Shown here piece by piece: positions 43,491-55,460 of a stretch of DNA of 64,000 bases. The notes under the pieces are model-generated. The model ran no database searches. It had not been told where the DNA came from and saw only the letters and a program-made list of their open reading frames with translations. Position 1 is the first letter of the stretch, and every line of letters begins with the position of its first letter. The stretch covers positions 76,682,757-76,746,756 of the forward strand of contig CM077165.1 in assembly GCA_039583875.1 (NCBI GenBank). The letters run 5' to 3'. Made by a program: the position numbers and the translations under genes. Source of the DNA: Platanthera guangdongensis. Taxonomy: Eukaryota > Streptophyta > Magnoliopsida > Asparagales > Orchidaceae.

Positions 43491-45320
43491 GATACTTAAC
43501 CAAGGAATGAGACAACAAGATTTGTGCCATTAAGGAGTTCGAGAGACTGGCCAAAACTGACACCCAGAATCTCTTTAGAAAGCTTATGTCCTATGAGCTT
43601 CAAATAAACACAGGAAAGGCTAAAGAAGAGGGGAGCAGATCTTCATCAAAGGAGAAGTCTGTTGCATTGAAGGTAGACATCTCAAGGAAAGCTAAAGCTG
43701 CATCTCCCGCTCCCTCCCACAAAGAAAGTGAAGAAGAAGATTCCGAGCCACACACCTCAGGCTCAGTATTATCTGATGGAGAGTTCTCCCTACTCTCACG
43801 GTAATTCTAGAAGTTTCTTAGTAAGAATAAATAGATGAGAGGAAATGACTTCTCATTCAGAAGATCACGGCGCGGCGGTGATTGCCAAAAGAAAAATCAC
43901 ACATCCAACATGTATAAATCTAAACCACACAAACATTATTCTACTGACATCATGTGTTACAATTATAACAAGACAGGTCATGTGATCGCCGACTGCCCTC
44001 ACAAGAAGGAGGGTGGAAGAAGAGAACAAGCCCTCCAAGAGCAAAAAGAAGGAGGAGAGCTTCATAGCAAAGAAGCAGAACACTCTCAGTGACTCTGACT
44101 CGTCTGAGTCAAGTGAGGATTAAGAAGCCTACTTCGGGCTCATGGATCACTCTGATGATGAAGAAGTTATCCCCCAATTTAATGGGCAGGTAAATTCTCA
44201 CACTATTATTTTTGAATCAAATGTTCCTGACGAAGACAATGAGGACTGTTCCTCTGATGATGAATCAGAACTCATGGGTCAATATAAAGAGTTAATCAAG
44301 GTCTATGTTCGATGTAGAAAAGTTGTTTAAAAACTCATGCCAAGGAATTAAAATCCCTTAAGGCTGAGGAGAGCACTTTGAGGGAGGAAGTCGCAAGGAT
44401 GGACTCACTCAGAAAGGAATTCAATGACATGATCGAAGAATACAACAAAGCTCTCGAGCACCTAAACCTGAAAGAGAAAATCATCGAGAAGTTGGAAGAA
44501 CAACTTGCTGCTGAAAAGAAACTTGTTGAAAGTTTCTCCAAGCCCAAGACAGTCCTTCCATATGTTGTTGAATTCTTTGCTCAGGCTAAAGGAGCTGGCT
44601 TATGCCATGAGGCTGCTCCTAGTAAATCCTCTAGTAGGAATAAAGCTCAAAGAAGAAATAAGGCTGCTAAGAAGCTTTAGCTAAAGAGAAGGGGGAATGC
44701 TCCTCTAGATCAAACTTCGTTAAAGATGGTCATCTTCCCAACAAACAAGTTTGTGTTTGATTCATCCTACAGTCATTTTACCAGGCCTACTTATTTAGAG
44801 CCTATGTCATGGTACCAAGGATGGACTTGTCCCCAGAACTATGGTGGAAAGTGTGTTCAAAGAAACTTATGAGGAAATACAAATGCAATACTATGGTCTA
44901 TATGTTGATGGAGATAATATTAAGAAGGAACCTAAGGCCAACCCAGTTATACCTACAGAAAAGGAGGTGCAAAAGCCTTGTGAGTGTTATCAACATGGGC
45001 CTCTAACTCAAAATTCGCCGCCCCTGCTAGACCACACGTTCAAAAGGTCAAGCAGGAGACTTCGAAAAGATACAATAGGTTTGACTGTCGGTGTTGCGGC
45101 AAAGTTGGTCACTTTGTTGTGGATTACTAGTTTAATCCCCAAAACCATAAAACTCCCCTAGTTAATCATACAAGAAAAACAGACCAAATCGTAGTGTTAA
45201 CACTCCTAGGGGGAGTATGCTGATAAATAACCAAGGACCCAAATATATTTGGGTTCCTAAGGTAAACTGATCCTATTTTTGCAGGTATGTCCAAAGGACA
45301 ACAAAACGCCTATCTGGTAT
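43491..45320 (+). pseudogene. SIRE-type copia gag fragment
   Basis: Plus strand, beginning mid-gag right after element F: NKICAIKEFERLAK, LFRKLMSYELQIN, then a basic and acidic linker, a first knuckle CYNYNKTGHVIADC (one Cys changed to Tyr), NEDCSSDDESELM, a coiled-coil region (44378-44547, KEKIIEKLEEQLAAEKKL), SFSKPKTVLPYVVEF, a second knuckle remnant CGKVGHFVVDY (last Cys to Tyr) and the ending GPKYIWVPKVN. A few pol bases follow to 45320, where element G begins. Several stops and frameshifts. The N-terminal half is absent on the far side of element F. Confidence 0.82.
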
Positions 45321-45560
45321 TATTGATGCTCGGAAACGGAAGGGGGGTAGGTTGTCGCAGGCACCAACAGCTAACGGGGTGTGTTCGATCTCACGGGCAA
45401 GGTGATTGAAGAAGGTTGCAGGGATAGAGGAGATGAGGAAGCTTTTGAGTGCTCGAGAGTGGAGCAAATGCTTGTTCAAGGGTTGCGGGGATAGAGGAGA
45501 GAAGGGCATTGATCCGAGTGTGACGGTTGGGAAGGTTGATCAGGAGCTATCGAGTAGACG

Positions 45561-46575
45561 GCTGACCAACGGAGAAGCCTAATGAGCAGCGAAGAAGCTT
45601 GCTGAGCAGAGAAGAAGCTTGCTCAGTAGAGGAGAAGCTCGCTACGTAAAGGAGAAGATTGCTGAGCAGAGAAGAAGCTTGCTGAGCAGAGAAGCTTACT
45701 GAGCAGAGAAGAAGCTTGTTGAGCAGAGAAGAAGCTTGCTGAGCAGAGAAGAAGCTTACTGAGCAGAGAAGAAGCTTGCTGAGTAGAGAACAAGCTTGGT
45801 GAGCAGAGAAGAAGCTTGCTCAGTAGAGAAGAAGCTTGCTGAGCAGAGAACAAGCTTGCTGAGCAGAGAAGAAGCTTGCTGAGCAGAGAAGAAGCTTGCT
45901 GAGCAGAGAAGAAGCTTGCTGAGCAGAGAAGAAGCTTGCTCAGTAGAGGATAAACTTGCTGAGCAGAGAAGAAGCTTGCTCAGTAGAGGAGAAGCTTGAT
46001 GCGCAGAGGAGAAGCTTGCTGAGCAAAGAACAAGCTTACTAAGCAGAGAAGAAGCTTGCTGAGCAGAGAAGAAGCTTGCTGAGCAGAGAAGAATCTTGCT
46101 GATCAGAGAAGAAGCTTGCTGAGCAGAGAAAAGCTTGTTGAGCAGAGAAGCTTGTTGAGCAGAGAAGAAGCTTGCTGAGCAGATAAGAAGCTTGCTGAGC
46201 AGAGAAGAAGCTTGCTCAACAGAGGAGAAGCTTGCTGAGCAGAGAAGAAGCTTGATTAGTAGAGGAGAAGCTTGCTGAGCAGAGTAGAAGCTTGCTGAGC
46301 AGAGTAGAAGCTTGCTGAGCAGAGAAGAAGCTTGCTCAGTAGAGAAGAAGCTTGCTCAGCAGAGGAGAAGCTTGCTGAGCAGAGAAGAAGCTTGCTCAGC
46401 AGAGAAGAAGCATGCTCAGTAGATGAGAAGCTTGCTGAGAAGAGAGGAAGCTTGATCAACAGAGGAGAAGCTTGCTGAGCAGAGGAGAAGCTTGCTGAGT
46501 AGAGAAGAAGCTTGCTAAGCAGAGAAGAAGCTTTCTCAGCAGAGGAGAAGCTTGCTCAGCAGAGGAGAAGAGAGG
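45561..46575. repeat. 20/21-bp tandem array with AAGCTT core
   Basis: About 48 units of GAAGAAGCTTGCTGAGCAGA with small changes (CTCAGTAGAGG, GATCAG). Each holds the HindIII palindrome AAGCTT. It lies in the R/U5 half of the element G LTR, downstream of the TATA box. The other LTR keeps only about six units (52700-52831) because it is truncated there. Confidence 0.95.
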
Positions 46576-46981
46576 GGCTGCTTGCAGCGGCAACAACAGA
46601 CTTCACCCGCCGTGGCTTAAATGCCACTCTTGCGATGGGCTTTCCTTTAATCAAGAAACAAGATTACAACTTGTTTAAATTACCTTTACATGAGAAAGTA
46701 ATAAAGGGTACAATGGGGGAAGCTGGCGGCTAAGGAAGAAGTTCCCAGAGGCTAAGGAAAAGAGGCTGCTAGCAGGGCCGCACAGCTTGATGGCAAGCTA
46801 TGGAGGACTAGAAAACTGAGTCCGCAGGGTTTACTGGCAAGCTGCGGAGGACTAGAAAACTGAGTCCGTAGGGATTGCTGGCAAGCTGTGGAGGACTGGA
46901 AAACTGAGTCCGCAATTCTTGCTTGCAGCGGTAGTTTTCCTCCTGCGCATTCCTCCTTCTCAAATGAGGGGTACCAGGGGC

Positions 46982-46990
46982 TATTTATAG
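46982..46990 (-). promoter_or_regulatory. TATA box of element G LTR
   Basis: Minus strand CTATAAATAG within GGGCCTATAAATAGCCCC, about 155 bp downstream of the GGCCGCCC minisatellite in the direction of transcription. Confidence 0.75.
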
Positions 46991-47144
46991 GCCCGGGAAA
47001 GATCTTCTAGAAGCAGGGCCCCAGTGACGTCATCATGGAGATTTGTGCGGACTCGGTGAGCAAGCTGCCTGGCTGGCTGAATTAGGAGAAGGCAGGTCGC
47101 CTCCTTTGGGCTGCTGAGGCATATGGGGCGGCCTGAGGGGCAGG

Positions 47145-47609
47145 AGGCCGCCCCTGATGGGCAGCCTGTGCAAAGAGGCCGCCCCTGGTGGGCGGCCTAG
47201 AGCACGGAGGCTGCCCCTGGTGGGCGGCATGGACTAGGAGGCTGCCCCTAGTGGGCGGCCTGAGCAGGGAGGCCACCCCTGGTGGGTGGCCTGGGCCAGG
47301 AGGCCGCCCCTGGTGGGCGGCCTGGTCAAGGAGGCCACCCCTGGTGGGTGTCCTGGACCAGGAGGCCGCCCCTGGTGGGCAGCTTAGAGCAGGGAGGCCT
47401 CCCCTTGAGGGTGTCCTAGACTAGGAGGCCGCCCCTAGTGGGCGTCCTGTAGCAGGGAGGCCGCCCCTGGTGGGCAGCATGGGCCACGAGGCCGCCCCTG
47501 GTGGGCGGCCTGTGCAAAGAGGCTGCCCCTGGTGGGAGGCATGGACTAGGAGGCCGCCCCTGGTGGGCGGGCTGGAGCAGGGAGGCTGCCCTGGTTGGCG
47601 GCCTGAGAC
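47145..47609. repeat. 31-bp minisatellite with hairpin units
   Basis: Fifteen units of 31-32 bp. The consensus core AGGCCGCCC-CTGGT-GGGCGGCCT is a near-perfect inverted repeat with 9-bp arms, followed by a variable TGGxCCAGG spacer. GC-rich, lies in U3 of element G. Open frames rich in Gly, Pro and Arg are artefacts. Confidence 0.93.
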
Positions 47610-48003
47610 AACAAGCCCTCCCTATATGGGAGATGGAATCTCTTCTGGCAAGCCGGAGGGTGAGTCCTCCGAGCCCACGACGGTTGAGTCGGTCTAGGGT
47701 TGACGCCGGCTGGGCAACCTGGCGGACTGAAGACATAGATCGCGCAGATCACCTCCTGCTGCTTTAGATCGCTTCCTGTGAGGAAAAATGCTACACAGTT
47801 AGCAGGCCTAACAATGCGGCCTGCGAGGGTGAGCTATGGGAACAACTAGCAGTCCCGCAAGGCACGGGGTTGCTACGCGACCCGGGCGGACAGAGAAATC
47901 TGCTCGCCTACACTTGGACTTGTCGCGAACTTCAGGGAGAATCTGAAGGTCGTGACTAGTCAGCTCGCTACCTTAGGAAGGATCGCTGATTTGTGGGTTA
48001 ACA

Positions 48004-48015
48004 TAATCCCCGCAC
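48004..48015 (-). other. Element G polypurine tract (inferred)
   Basis: Minus strand GTGCGGGGATTA immediately before TGTTAACCC. Position and composition fit, but the right LTR is too truncated to confirm the LTR edge by alignment. Confidence 0.55.
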
Positions 48016-48199
48016 TTTTTTAAGTTCCGAAGGGAACTTCGAAAAAGTTGGAGACCCACAAAAATCGTGATCCACCCCAAAGGAAAAGAAGGGGGCAAGA
48101 GGAGATAGAAGCTGATGTCTCTCCTTAGTAGGAGTTTGTCAATGCCTATCTTTTTTTTGCAAGAGAAAAGGTAATATAGGAATAGGAGGTGCGTACATC

Positions 48200-49530
48200 T
48201 TGCGTGTACCTGAGTTGCTCTTGCAAAGTGAAGGAGATGCAAATGCCTTTCACTGAGCTCTGTAAAATAAAGATGAGAGGAAAGTATAGAAGGGAAATAA
48301 CTTGCAAACAGCTAGCGAAGGCTTGCAAGCACCTATCATTCTCTGTAAAAAGAAAAATAAGCAGTATGCATGGAGGAAAAAATATATTGCAAGTACCTGA
48401 AGGGGACTTCCAAGCGTTTGCTGATTTCTGCAAAAAAGAGGTTAGAAACAGATATGAAAGTAAAGTAAGCTGCAAGTACCTGAACAAAAAACTTGCAAGC
48501 ATATGCTGACCTCTACAAGAGGAGATTTAGAAGAAGATGGGGAATATGAAAGAAGGTTGCAAGTACCTGTGAAGCAACTTGCAAACATCTAGTGATCTCT
48601 TCAAGAGAAGAGTTAGAAGCAGATGGGGAATATGAAAGAAGGTTGCAAGTACCTGTGAAGAGACTTGCAAGCATCTTCTGATCTCTGTAAGAGGAGAGTT
48701 AGAAGCAGATGGGGAATATGAAAGAAGGTTGCAAGTACCTGTGAAAAGACTTGCAAGCATCTGCTGATCTTTGCAAGAGGAGAGTTAGAAGCAGATATGA
48801 TATGAAAGTAGCTTGCAAGTACCTGTGTAGAAACTTGCAAGCATCTGCTAATCTCTGCAAGAAGAGAGTTAGGAGAAGACATAATATGAAAGTAGCTTGC
48901 AAGTACCTATGAAGAAGCTTGCAAGCATCTGCTGATCTCTGCAAGAGGAGAGTTATAAGCAGATATGAAAGTAAAGTAAGCTGTAAGTACCTGAACAAAA
49001 AACGTGCTAGCATATGCTGACCTCTACCCGAGGAGAGTTAGAAGCAGATGGGGAATATGAAAGAAGGTTGCAAGTACCTGTAAAAAGACTTGCAAAAATC
49101 TGCTGATCTCTGCAAGAGGAGAGTTAGAAGTAGATATGATTTGAAAGTAGCTTGCAAGTACCTGTGATGAAACTTGCAAGCATCTGCTGATCTCTGCAAG
49201 AAGAGAGTTAGGAGCAGACATAATATGAAAGTAGCTTGCAAGTAACTGTGAAGAAGCTTGCAAGTGTCTACTGATCACTGCAAGAAGAGAGTTATAAGCA
49301 GATATGATGTATGGAAGAAGCTTGCAAGTACCTATGAAGAAACTTGTAAGTGTCTGCTAATCTCTGCAAGTAAGGAGTTAGAAGCAGACATAATATGATG
49401 TATGAAGGAATTACGCAGCAAGTACCTGGATATGGCTTGTAGTTGTCTGCTAATCACTGCAAAGAGAAGAGTGAGCAGAAGAAATAGTATAGTGAGCTGA
49501 GCTTGAAGTACCTGAATGGAACCTGTGAAT
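48200..49530. repeat. About 85-bp tandem repeat in element G
   Basis: About 15 units spaced 83-87 bp, each with TTGCAAGTACCTGTGAAG, CTTGCAAGCATCTGCTGATC and CAAGAGGAGAGTTAGAAGC. The 8-bp palindrome CTTGCAAG occurs twice per unit. Units near 48559-49240 are most alike; those at both ends are more diverged. It occupies the place where pol would be. Minus-strand frames (LLFRYLQLTLLS) are artefacts. Confidence 0.92.
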
Positions 49531-50749
49531 GCTAACTATTGATGAGATGAGATAGTTATGAACAAACATCAGAAGAAATGTCTGATGTATTCTGCTGATG
49601 ATTGAATGAAGATTAAATCAGAGTAGTTATCTTCTGCTAGATTAGAGACATCGCTAACATGAAGTGCAGATCAATAAGTCAAGTGTTGATTGTTGATATG
49701 ATAGGATGGATATGAACACCTTGGCAGAGAAAAAGCTTGATGAACTCTGCCAATATTAACTAAATTCCAATAGTAAGGCTTGATGCTCAAGGAGAGCTAG
49801 ATTCTTTGATCAATGTTTGACACCATTATCATTTGATAAGAATAATGGAGGTTATATAGGTAGAGAGTTTGTAAGTCATCATCTGTTCACATGTGAAAGA
49901 GGCAGTTAATAAAAAGAGGTCTATACTCAGAAGTGACCAAAGGAGGCTGGATGCTGCCACAGGTGTTCCCCGTGGGCCTTCTACGTCGCTTGACTCTGAA
50001 AGGTCGTCACGAGTATAGTCCTACTAAAAGTGGGCTGGCCGCGCATCCTTTAGAAGGGCACAAAAAAGCACGGGGAATCCTGAGAAGGATCGCTAGATGC
50101 ACTGCTCTCTTGCCTCGAGTACAATCATCACTGATCAATGAGACTAGTTGCGCCAAATGGCCTATTACTTGTCTATGGAAAGATCAGTGGAATTGTGGGT
50201 CCCGCGAAGGCACGGATAGAGAGTACCATAGAGTGTTCGGCCATCACAGTCATGAGATGATCGAAGAGACAAGGCTATTCTTGGTCGCCATTGCTTGTCA
50301 AGCAAAGATCACCGTAACTGTAATGTATCCTTTGCGAAGCACAGCAGAGCTAACACATGGGGCTCCCCTAGCGCACACTCTGTGTTAGATGACGGCTAGG
50401 ATCCGAAGTCCCGTATTCCTCCGCATGACAGTTGGATAGCCCCCACTACACACATGTGAAAACACCTCGCGATGTGTGGTCATTATGGCCTTACGCCAGA
50501 ATCCAATCTCGAGGGGTCCTATAGCAAGACTCGGTGATATCTCATTGGTGTAGTGATCTCTTTGGCAAAGAGAAAAGTAGAGGAAGAAGCATTACAAGAA
50601 GGGAACTGTGTTAGTATGAGATCCTTGATAAAAGCTTTATTGAAAAGCAAGAAGGAGCACTTAGAAGTGCTTTAAAATGAAAATGTTTGAAAAGTAAGAG
50701 TAACCAGTCACGGTTGTGAAAAAATTGGAGAACTATGAAGTCCTTTGCC
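49531..50749. other. Element G unique segment with an orphan plus-strand ORF
   Basis: 49531-49900 is AT-rich and featureless. From about 49910 to 50540 the texture changes: balanced base content, no repeats and an open plus-strand frame of 151 codons at 49933-50388 (contains KGRHEYSPTKSG, HPLEGHKKARGILRR). It is not similar to any retroelement protein I know. It reads like captured foreign DNA, possibly organellar; I could not confirm this. 50540-50749 is again plain. Confidence 0.4.
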
Positions 50750-52400
50750 TGCCTAGAATAACCTTCCAAGCTCGCCCTCGTCATCGGCATCAAAGGTTTC
50801 AATGGTTTTGTTAACGACGAGGAGAGGAGGTTCTTCAACTAGGCTCAGTCCTCTTGAGCAGTAAGGAATGTGTGCAACTTCTTTTCCCTTTGAGGTTGCT
50901 GGATCAGGGCGATTTTCCATGGGAAACAGGTCACGCATCTTACCCTGCGGCAGCATCTTTTGCACTAGCTGGCAGAGTGCTAGGAAGTTCTCAGTCAGGT
51001 GGCCTGGCTCTTTGTGGAATTCACAATATGGATCTGAGTCTTTTGATCTTTGATCAAATGGTCAATAAGGACTCTTGTAGTTAGACCTATCCTTCATGAT
51101 TTGGCTTACTTCTTGCATGGCTTCATCTAGCTCAGACTCATGCAAATCATAGTCTTGCTACTGATGAACTACAACTGTTTGTGAAGATGGAGCTGCTTGT
51201 AATAGCAGTTGATCTCGAGGACGATCTTGATTTAGGAAGGAGTGTTGATGGCATTGAAACCTTCTTCCCTTCCTTGAGTAAGGTGGAAAGTCTTTGCGGG
51301 GTGATCTCGGAGGCTGCTTGTGACAAGGAGAGTCTTTCTCTGATAGAAGCCTGGAAATGAAGCCTGGGTTGCTCTTTTTGCCTCGGATGTATGAGTTGGC
51401 TAGAGCAATCAACTCTTGATATGTTCTTGGTGCTCGGATATTGGCTTCAAATTTTAGCGGCCCTTCACGAAGACCTTAGATAAGAGCCACTCGGTACATT
51501 TCTTGATTAGCAATCTCGATGTCCAAGATTTATCTTCGGAATCGATCAACGAACTGAGACCAAGTTTCATTCCCACATTGTTTGATCTCAAAGAGGGCTT
51601 CAGGACCACCCTTTCTCTTTGTTGAGGTAGAGAATCTGAGCAATAACTCCCTTTGCAGATCAGCAAAGGAAGTGATGGAGTGAGGGAGAAGACCATAGAA
51701 CCAGTCCCTCACTTGCCCATCAAAAGTTGTGACAAGGATCTTGCACTTGGTGGCATCTGAGAGAGTTTTAAGAGCAACGACAGACTCAAAAGCTTGAAGA
51801 TGCTTCACTGGATCAGTCTCTCAAGTGTAGATCGGTAGTCGGGGCTCTCTGAAGTTTGCTGGAGTTGGTTCATGTTGAACATTCTCTGTAAATGGTGATG
51901 GCTCTTATTGTTCTCATACAACATAAGGATTAAAGGGATCATAAGCTGCAGCTGCAAAAGAAGCAGAAGGATAAAAGGGAAAAGTTACTGCAGGAGCAAA
52001 GACAAGAGCTGATGGGTAAGGGTGATTTCCCTGAAAGTTGAGAAATCTTGCAGGACTTCCCCGGGCAATTCCAGGAAGAAGTTTTCACGAGCTGCAAACT
52101 CTTCATCTTGAGGTCGCAAAGGGGCTGCAGGCCCTTGCAGAAAGGTTGGTGTGTAAGGAGGATAGAACGGTAGGCAAGCCGGAGGATAAGCTTGAGGAGT
52201 CTTGGATGCTGGATTGATTGGAGTAGATGGAGCAACTGGAGCTACTGCAGGATGAGCCTCTAATCGCTGTGTGATTGCAGCAAGAATTTGGTTGATTTCT
52301 TGGAACTGTTGAGCATTTTCACAATGCGATTGCTCGAAGGCCTCCCAGAGAGGATCTTCACTGGGACTTGGAGCAAGGTTCTCGGTTGGTTGATGGTCTG
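50750..52400 (-). pseudogene. Element G gag pseudogene (Tat-like)
   Basis: Minus strand. The N-terminal part (about 52390-51940) is Pro- and Gln-rich (FQEINQILAAITQRLEAHP) and lies in another frame. The capsid-type region at 51454-51808 reads MKHLQAFESVVALKTLSDATKCKILVTTF and VRDWFYGLLPHSITSFADL, as in Retrotrans_gag proteins. Further left in the same frame come LIALANSYIRG and a Cys-His region YCEFHKEPGHLTENF, the Tat-type zinc motif with its last Cys lost, then a tail ending DEGELGRLF. Stops near 51450, 51157 and 51075 break it. No protease follows. Confidence 0.75.
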
Positions 52401-52458
52401 ACTTGGCTAATTGTCACTATTCACCGTCCGTTTGGATTTGAAGGTCGCGTGTTAACTG

Positions 52459-52831
52459 TTGATGCTCGGAAATGGAAGGGGGCAGGTTGTTGAGGGCACC
52501 AGCATCTAACGGGTGTGTTCAATCTCACGGGCAAGGTGATTGAAGTAGGTTGCGGGGATAAAGGAGAGAAGGAAGCTTCTGAGTTCTCGAGAGTGGAGCA
52601 AATGCTTGTTCAAGGGTTGTGTGGATAGAGGAGAGAAGGGCGTTGATCTGAGTGCGATGGTTGGGAAGGTTGATTAGGAGCTGTCGATTAGACGGCTGAC
52701 CAGCGGAGAAGCTTAATGAGCAGCGAAGAAGCTTGCTCAGCAGAGAAGAAGCTTGCTCAGCAGAGGAGAAGCTTGCTGCGCAGAGGAGAAGCTTGCAGCG
52801 CAGAGGATAAGCTTGCTAAGCAGAGAAGAAG
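52459..52831 (-). repeat. Element G 5' LTR (truncated)
   Basis: Matches 45321 onward, including the start of the AAGCTT array, then stops at 52831 where element H begins. The preceding five bases AGAAG could be one half of the H target duplication. Confidence 0.85.
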
Positions 52832-54896
52832 TGATTGATTATTTTTGCATCGGGTCCGAAAACTTGATGCGTTTAAAACTCCAAAATTGGTGAGAATTCC
52901 CGCGGCGCCCCGGGTGGTTTATTTGAGAAAAGCGGAGGATTGATTTGGTTTTATTTAGAAAACAGGGCTTGCAGATTTATTAATTTGGATATAAAAAATG
53001 AGATCGAGTTTTAACGAAATGAGGCAAGTGCAACTATCGTGTGTAGTACAGGATATTCCGGGATAAAATATCCAGGTCGTATCGGTCTCGAGGTCGGTTC
53101 GATTATTTCTACTCTTCCTTGGAGGGGACTATTATTTTACCGATAATTACTTGTCGGGTATTTTTATATATATATAAAAGTAAAAAAGAAAGATAAAAAA
53201 TAAAAAATGAAAGTATAAAAGGGAAAGCAATAAAGGTAGAGCCGATGATGAGCTTAGCGTGACCGTATCGAATAGAATTTGAACTAAAATAAACTTTTAA
53301 TAAAAAGAGATCCTAAATTTCAAATTAAATAAGGCGGAGACTTGGTCGTGGAGGTTCCACTAAAATGAGCTCACCTAGCTATAGGGTTATCGCTCACCTG
53401 AACGCTAAGACTATTCGACCGAATGTTAATCCGACGAAGGATTCCTCTTAATGCCTGCATTACGCTAAGAACCCTGCTATTGGGTGGGGAACCCAATCCG
53501 GTAGAGTTGGCACGCCTCCTCTCTCGAGGGTTAGTACGCACGGCCTCTCGGCTAGCTAGCGTATGAACTACGGAAATAGGGCCCACACATCGATATGTGG
53601 TCCTACGCATTGTAAACCCCGGGAAAACCTTAAGTAATTTTAATTAATAAGAAAAATAGGACCTTTAATTATTTAAAGCTATTTTATATGTCCCAATGCT
53701 CTTTGATATCGAGGTCTAAGAATGGTTAGCCACTGATCGGAATGGGGAGGGCAGGCTGTGAAAGCAATAAAATAAAGCAGTAAATGAAAGCGATAAAATG
53801 AAAGCAGGAAAATAAAGCAGGAAATAAAGCAGTAAACTGCAAGTCCTTCTCAAACGAGTAGAACTGAAATGAAAGCAGTAAAGTGCGCGTCCTGGCGCAA
53901 ATGCGTGGGCAGGAGAAATTAAAGCGTGTCCTACTCAAACGAGTAGGACAAAATAAATGCAACGCACGCACATACTCGACATAAAGTAAAACTCACGCAC
54001 ACACACTACAGAGAATTAAAACGCACTCACTCGACATGAAGGTAAAATACGAACACACACACTCTACTGAATGAAATAAAAGCAATGCTCCATTTTACTC
54101 TTAACGAGTAGGCAGAAATAAATTCTCACACATAAAAATTGCAAAAAATACTAAGTTGCCGAAAAATTAAAACAACTGCATTTCTACCACTAGAATGCGG
54201 TAGAAATGCATAAAAAGTGAAAATAAAAATAAACGGGCAAATGGTTTTGCAAATAAACGCAAAAATAGAAGTGCTCGGAATATTAAAATGAATACATTTC
54301 TACCGCTCGAATGCGGTAGAAATGCGTAAAAAGAAGATAGAGAAATTAAACGGGCAAAAGTTTAAAATGAAAATTGAAATGCTCGAAAAATTAAAACTAT
54401 ATTTTCATTCCTATAACTTGATAAAAATGCTAAAAAAGTGTAAATAAAGTAAAAAGAATGAAAAGGTTAAACAACCCTAAACAAGAAAATCTAAGTTAAA
54501 GAAAATTAAAACCACTTTGAAAACATTTTTAAGCATCTATAGGAATGAAATATAAGTTACAAAATTCTAAATCTAACCAAATCTAAGTAAACATTACTAA
54601 ACATAAAGATAAAAGCTATACTCACACACGCACACACGCATAGTAAAGAACGAAAACGAAGGTTAAAACAAAGTAAAAATAAGATTGCATAAGAGTTCCC
54701 ACATAGATGAAATCCAAACCCATAGAAAGAGAAAAAATCTACAAATTTTATTAATCAAAGTAGGAGATTATAAAGCTAAGAAAATAAAGGAGAGGAGGAG
54801 AAATTCCCTTACATAACATTTGGAATTCATCTAGGCAGCATTTCTCCTATACAAAATGGGTCTAAAAAGTGGAAACGAAATCCTTACATCAGCTCT

Positions 54897-54906
54897 GAAT
54901 TTATAG
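54897..54906 (-). promoter_or_regulatory. TATA box of element H LTR
   Basis: Minus strand CTATAAATTC, about 15 bp downstream of the CACGCCC/GACACGGG array in the direction of transcription. Confidence 0.65.
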
Positions 54907-54919
54907 GCAGAAACTTTCA

Positions 54920-55460
54920 AGAACACGCCCTCTGACACGGGCATGTCAGGGGGTGTGTCACTACTATTGAAGATTCGATTTGACGAGGTGACGGCTTGGT
55001 TGACTTTGGGCAGGACACAGGTCGGTATCGCGGTGGTCACGCCCCATGTCACGGGCGTGACTATGGGCATGTCGGGGAGGTAGAACTAGGCGCGGGTTGC
55101 GTCGAAATGTCGCCGCGCGGGTCTTGTCGGCCAGGTGGAGGAGTTCACGCCCGTGTCGTATCTTGACACGGGCATGTCGTGTTGAGTCAACATTCGTCGA
55201 GCGGAAAACATCGAGGGCATTTTCGTCGAGTCAGGTGGAGAAGTCATGCCCCAGGTCATGGGCGTGACTCTAGGCGTGTTAGGTTGGTCGACTTTCGTCG
55301 AGCGGAAAATGTCGAGCTTGCTTGATACGGGCCGGGGTCACGGGCCGTGTCATTGGACACGGGGGCGTTCATCAATTTCTTTATTTTGCGGCTGATTTCA
55401 CGGGATTTGAGTTGTCATGCCCTGGACACGGGCGTGACCCAAAGTACACGGGTGTGACTC
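54920..55460. repeat. GACACGGGC / CACGCCC and GTCGAGCGG array
   Basis: About 12 copies of (G/T)(A/G)CACGGGC(A/G)TG and its complement, mixed with TTCGTCGAGCGGAAAA units. The same core as the element B array, though the two LTRs are otherwise unlike. Located in U3. Confidence 0.8.

Larger units (their letters stand above)
45321..48003 (-). repeat. Element G 3' LTR (about 2683 bp)
   Basis: Plus-strand start TATTGATG (TGTTGATG in the other copy) and inferred end ...GGGTTAACA at 48003, giving TGTT...AACA ends. Contains a HindIII-type 20/21-bp array, a TATA box and a 31-bp minisatellite. 46576-46980 and 47610-47990 have no gene; 46780-46925 has three repeats of GAGGACT(A/G)GAAAACTGAGTC. Confidence 0.7.
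45321..52831 (-). mobile_element. Element G: gag-only Ty3/gypsy (Tat-like) retrotransposon
   Basis: Two related LTR starts, 45321 (TATTGATGCTCGG) and 52459 (TGTTGATGCTCGG), flank a 4.45 kb internal region holding a minus-strand Tat-like gag at its right end and no protease, RT or integrase. The right LTR is cut at 52831 by element H. Minus orientation follows from gag and from a purine-rich GTGCGGGGATTA at the left LTR edge. No convincing primer site was found next to 52459. It lies within copia pol/gag DNA on the left. Confidence 0.75.

Noticed and set aside
45623..46459. Leu/Ser-rich frames (LLSKLLLCSASF type)
   Set aside because: Translation of the 20/21-bp AAGCTT array; no start context or conservation expected.
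47033..47767. Gly/Pro/Arg-rich frames on both strands
   Set aside because: Translation of the 31-bp GC-rich minisatellite.
48146..49278. Phe/Leu-rich frames (LHRYLQ.SFIF type) resembling membrane proteins
   Set aside because: Translation of the 85-bp tandem array on the minus strand; periodic identical peptides show repeat origin.
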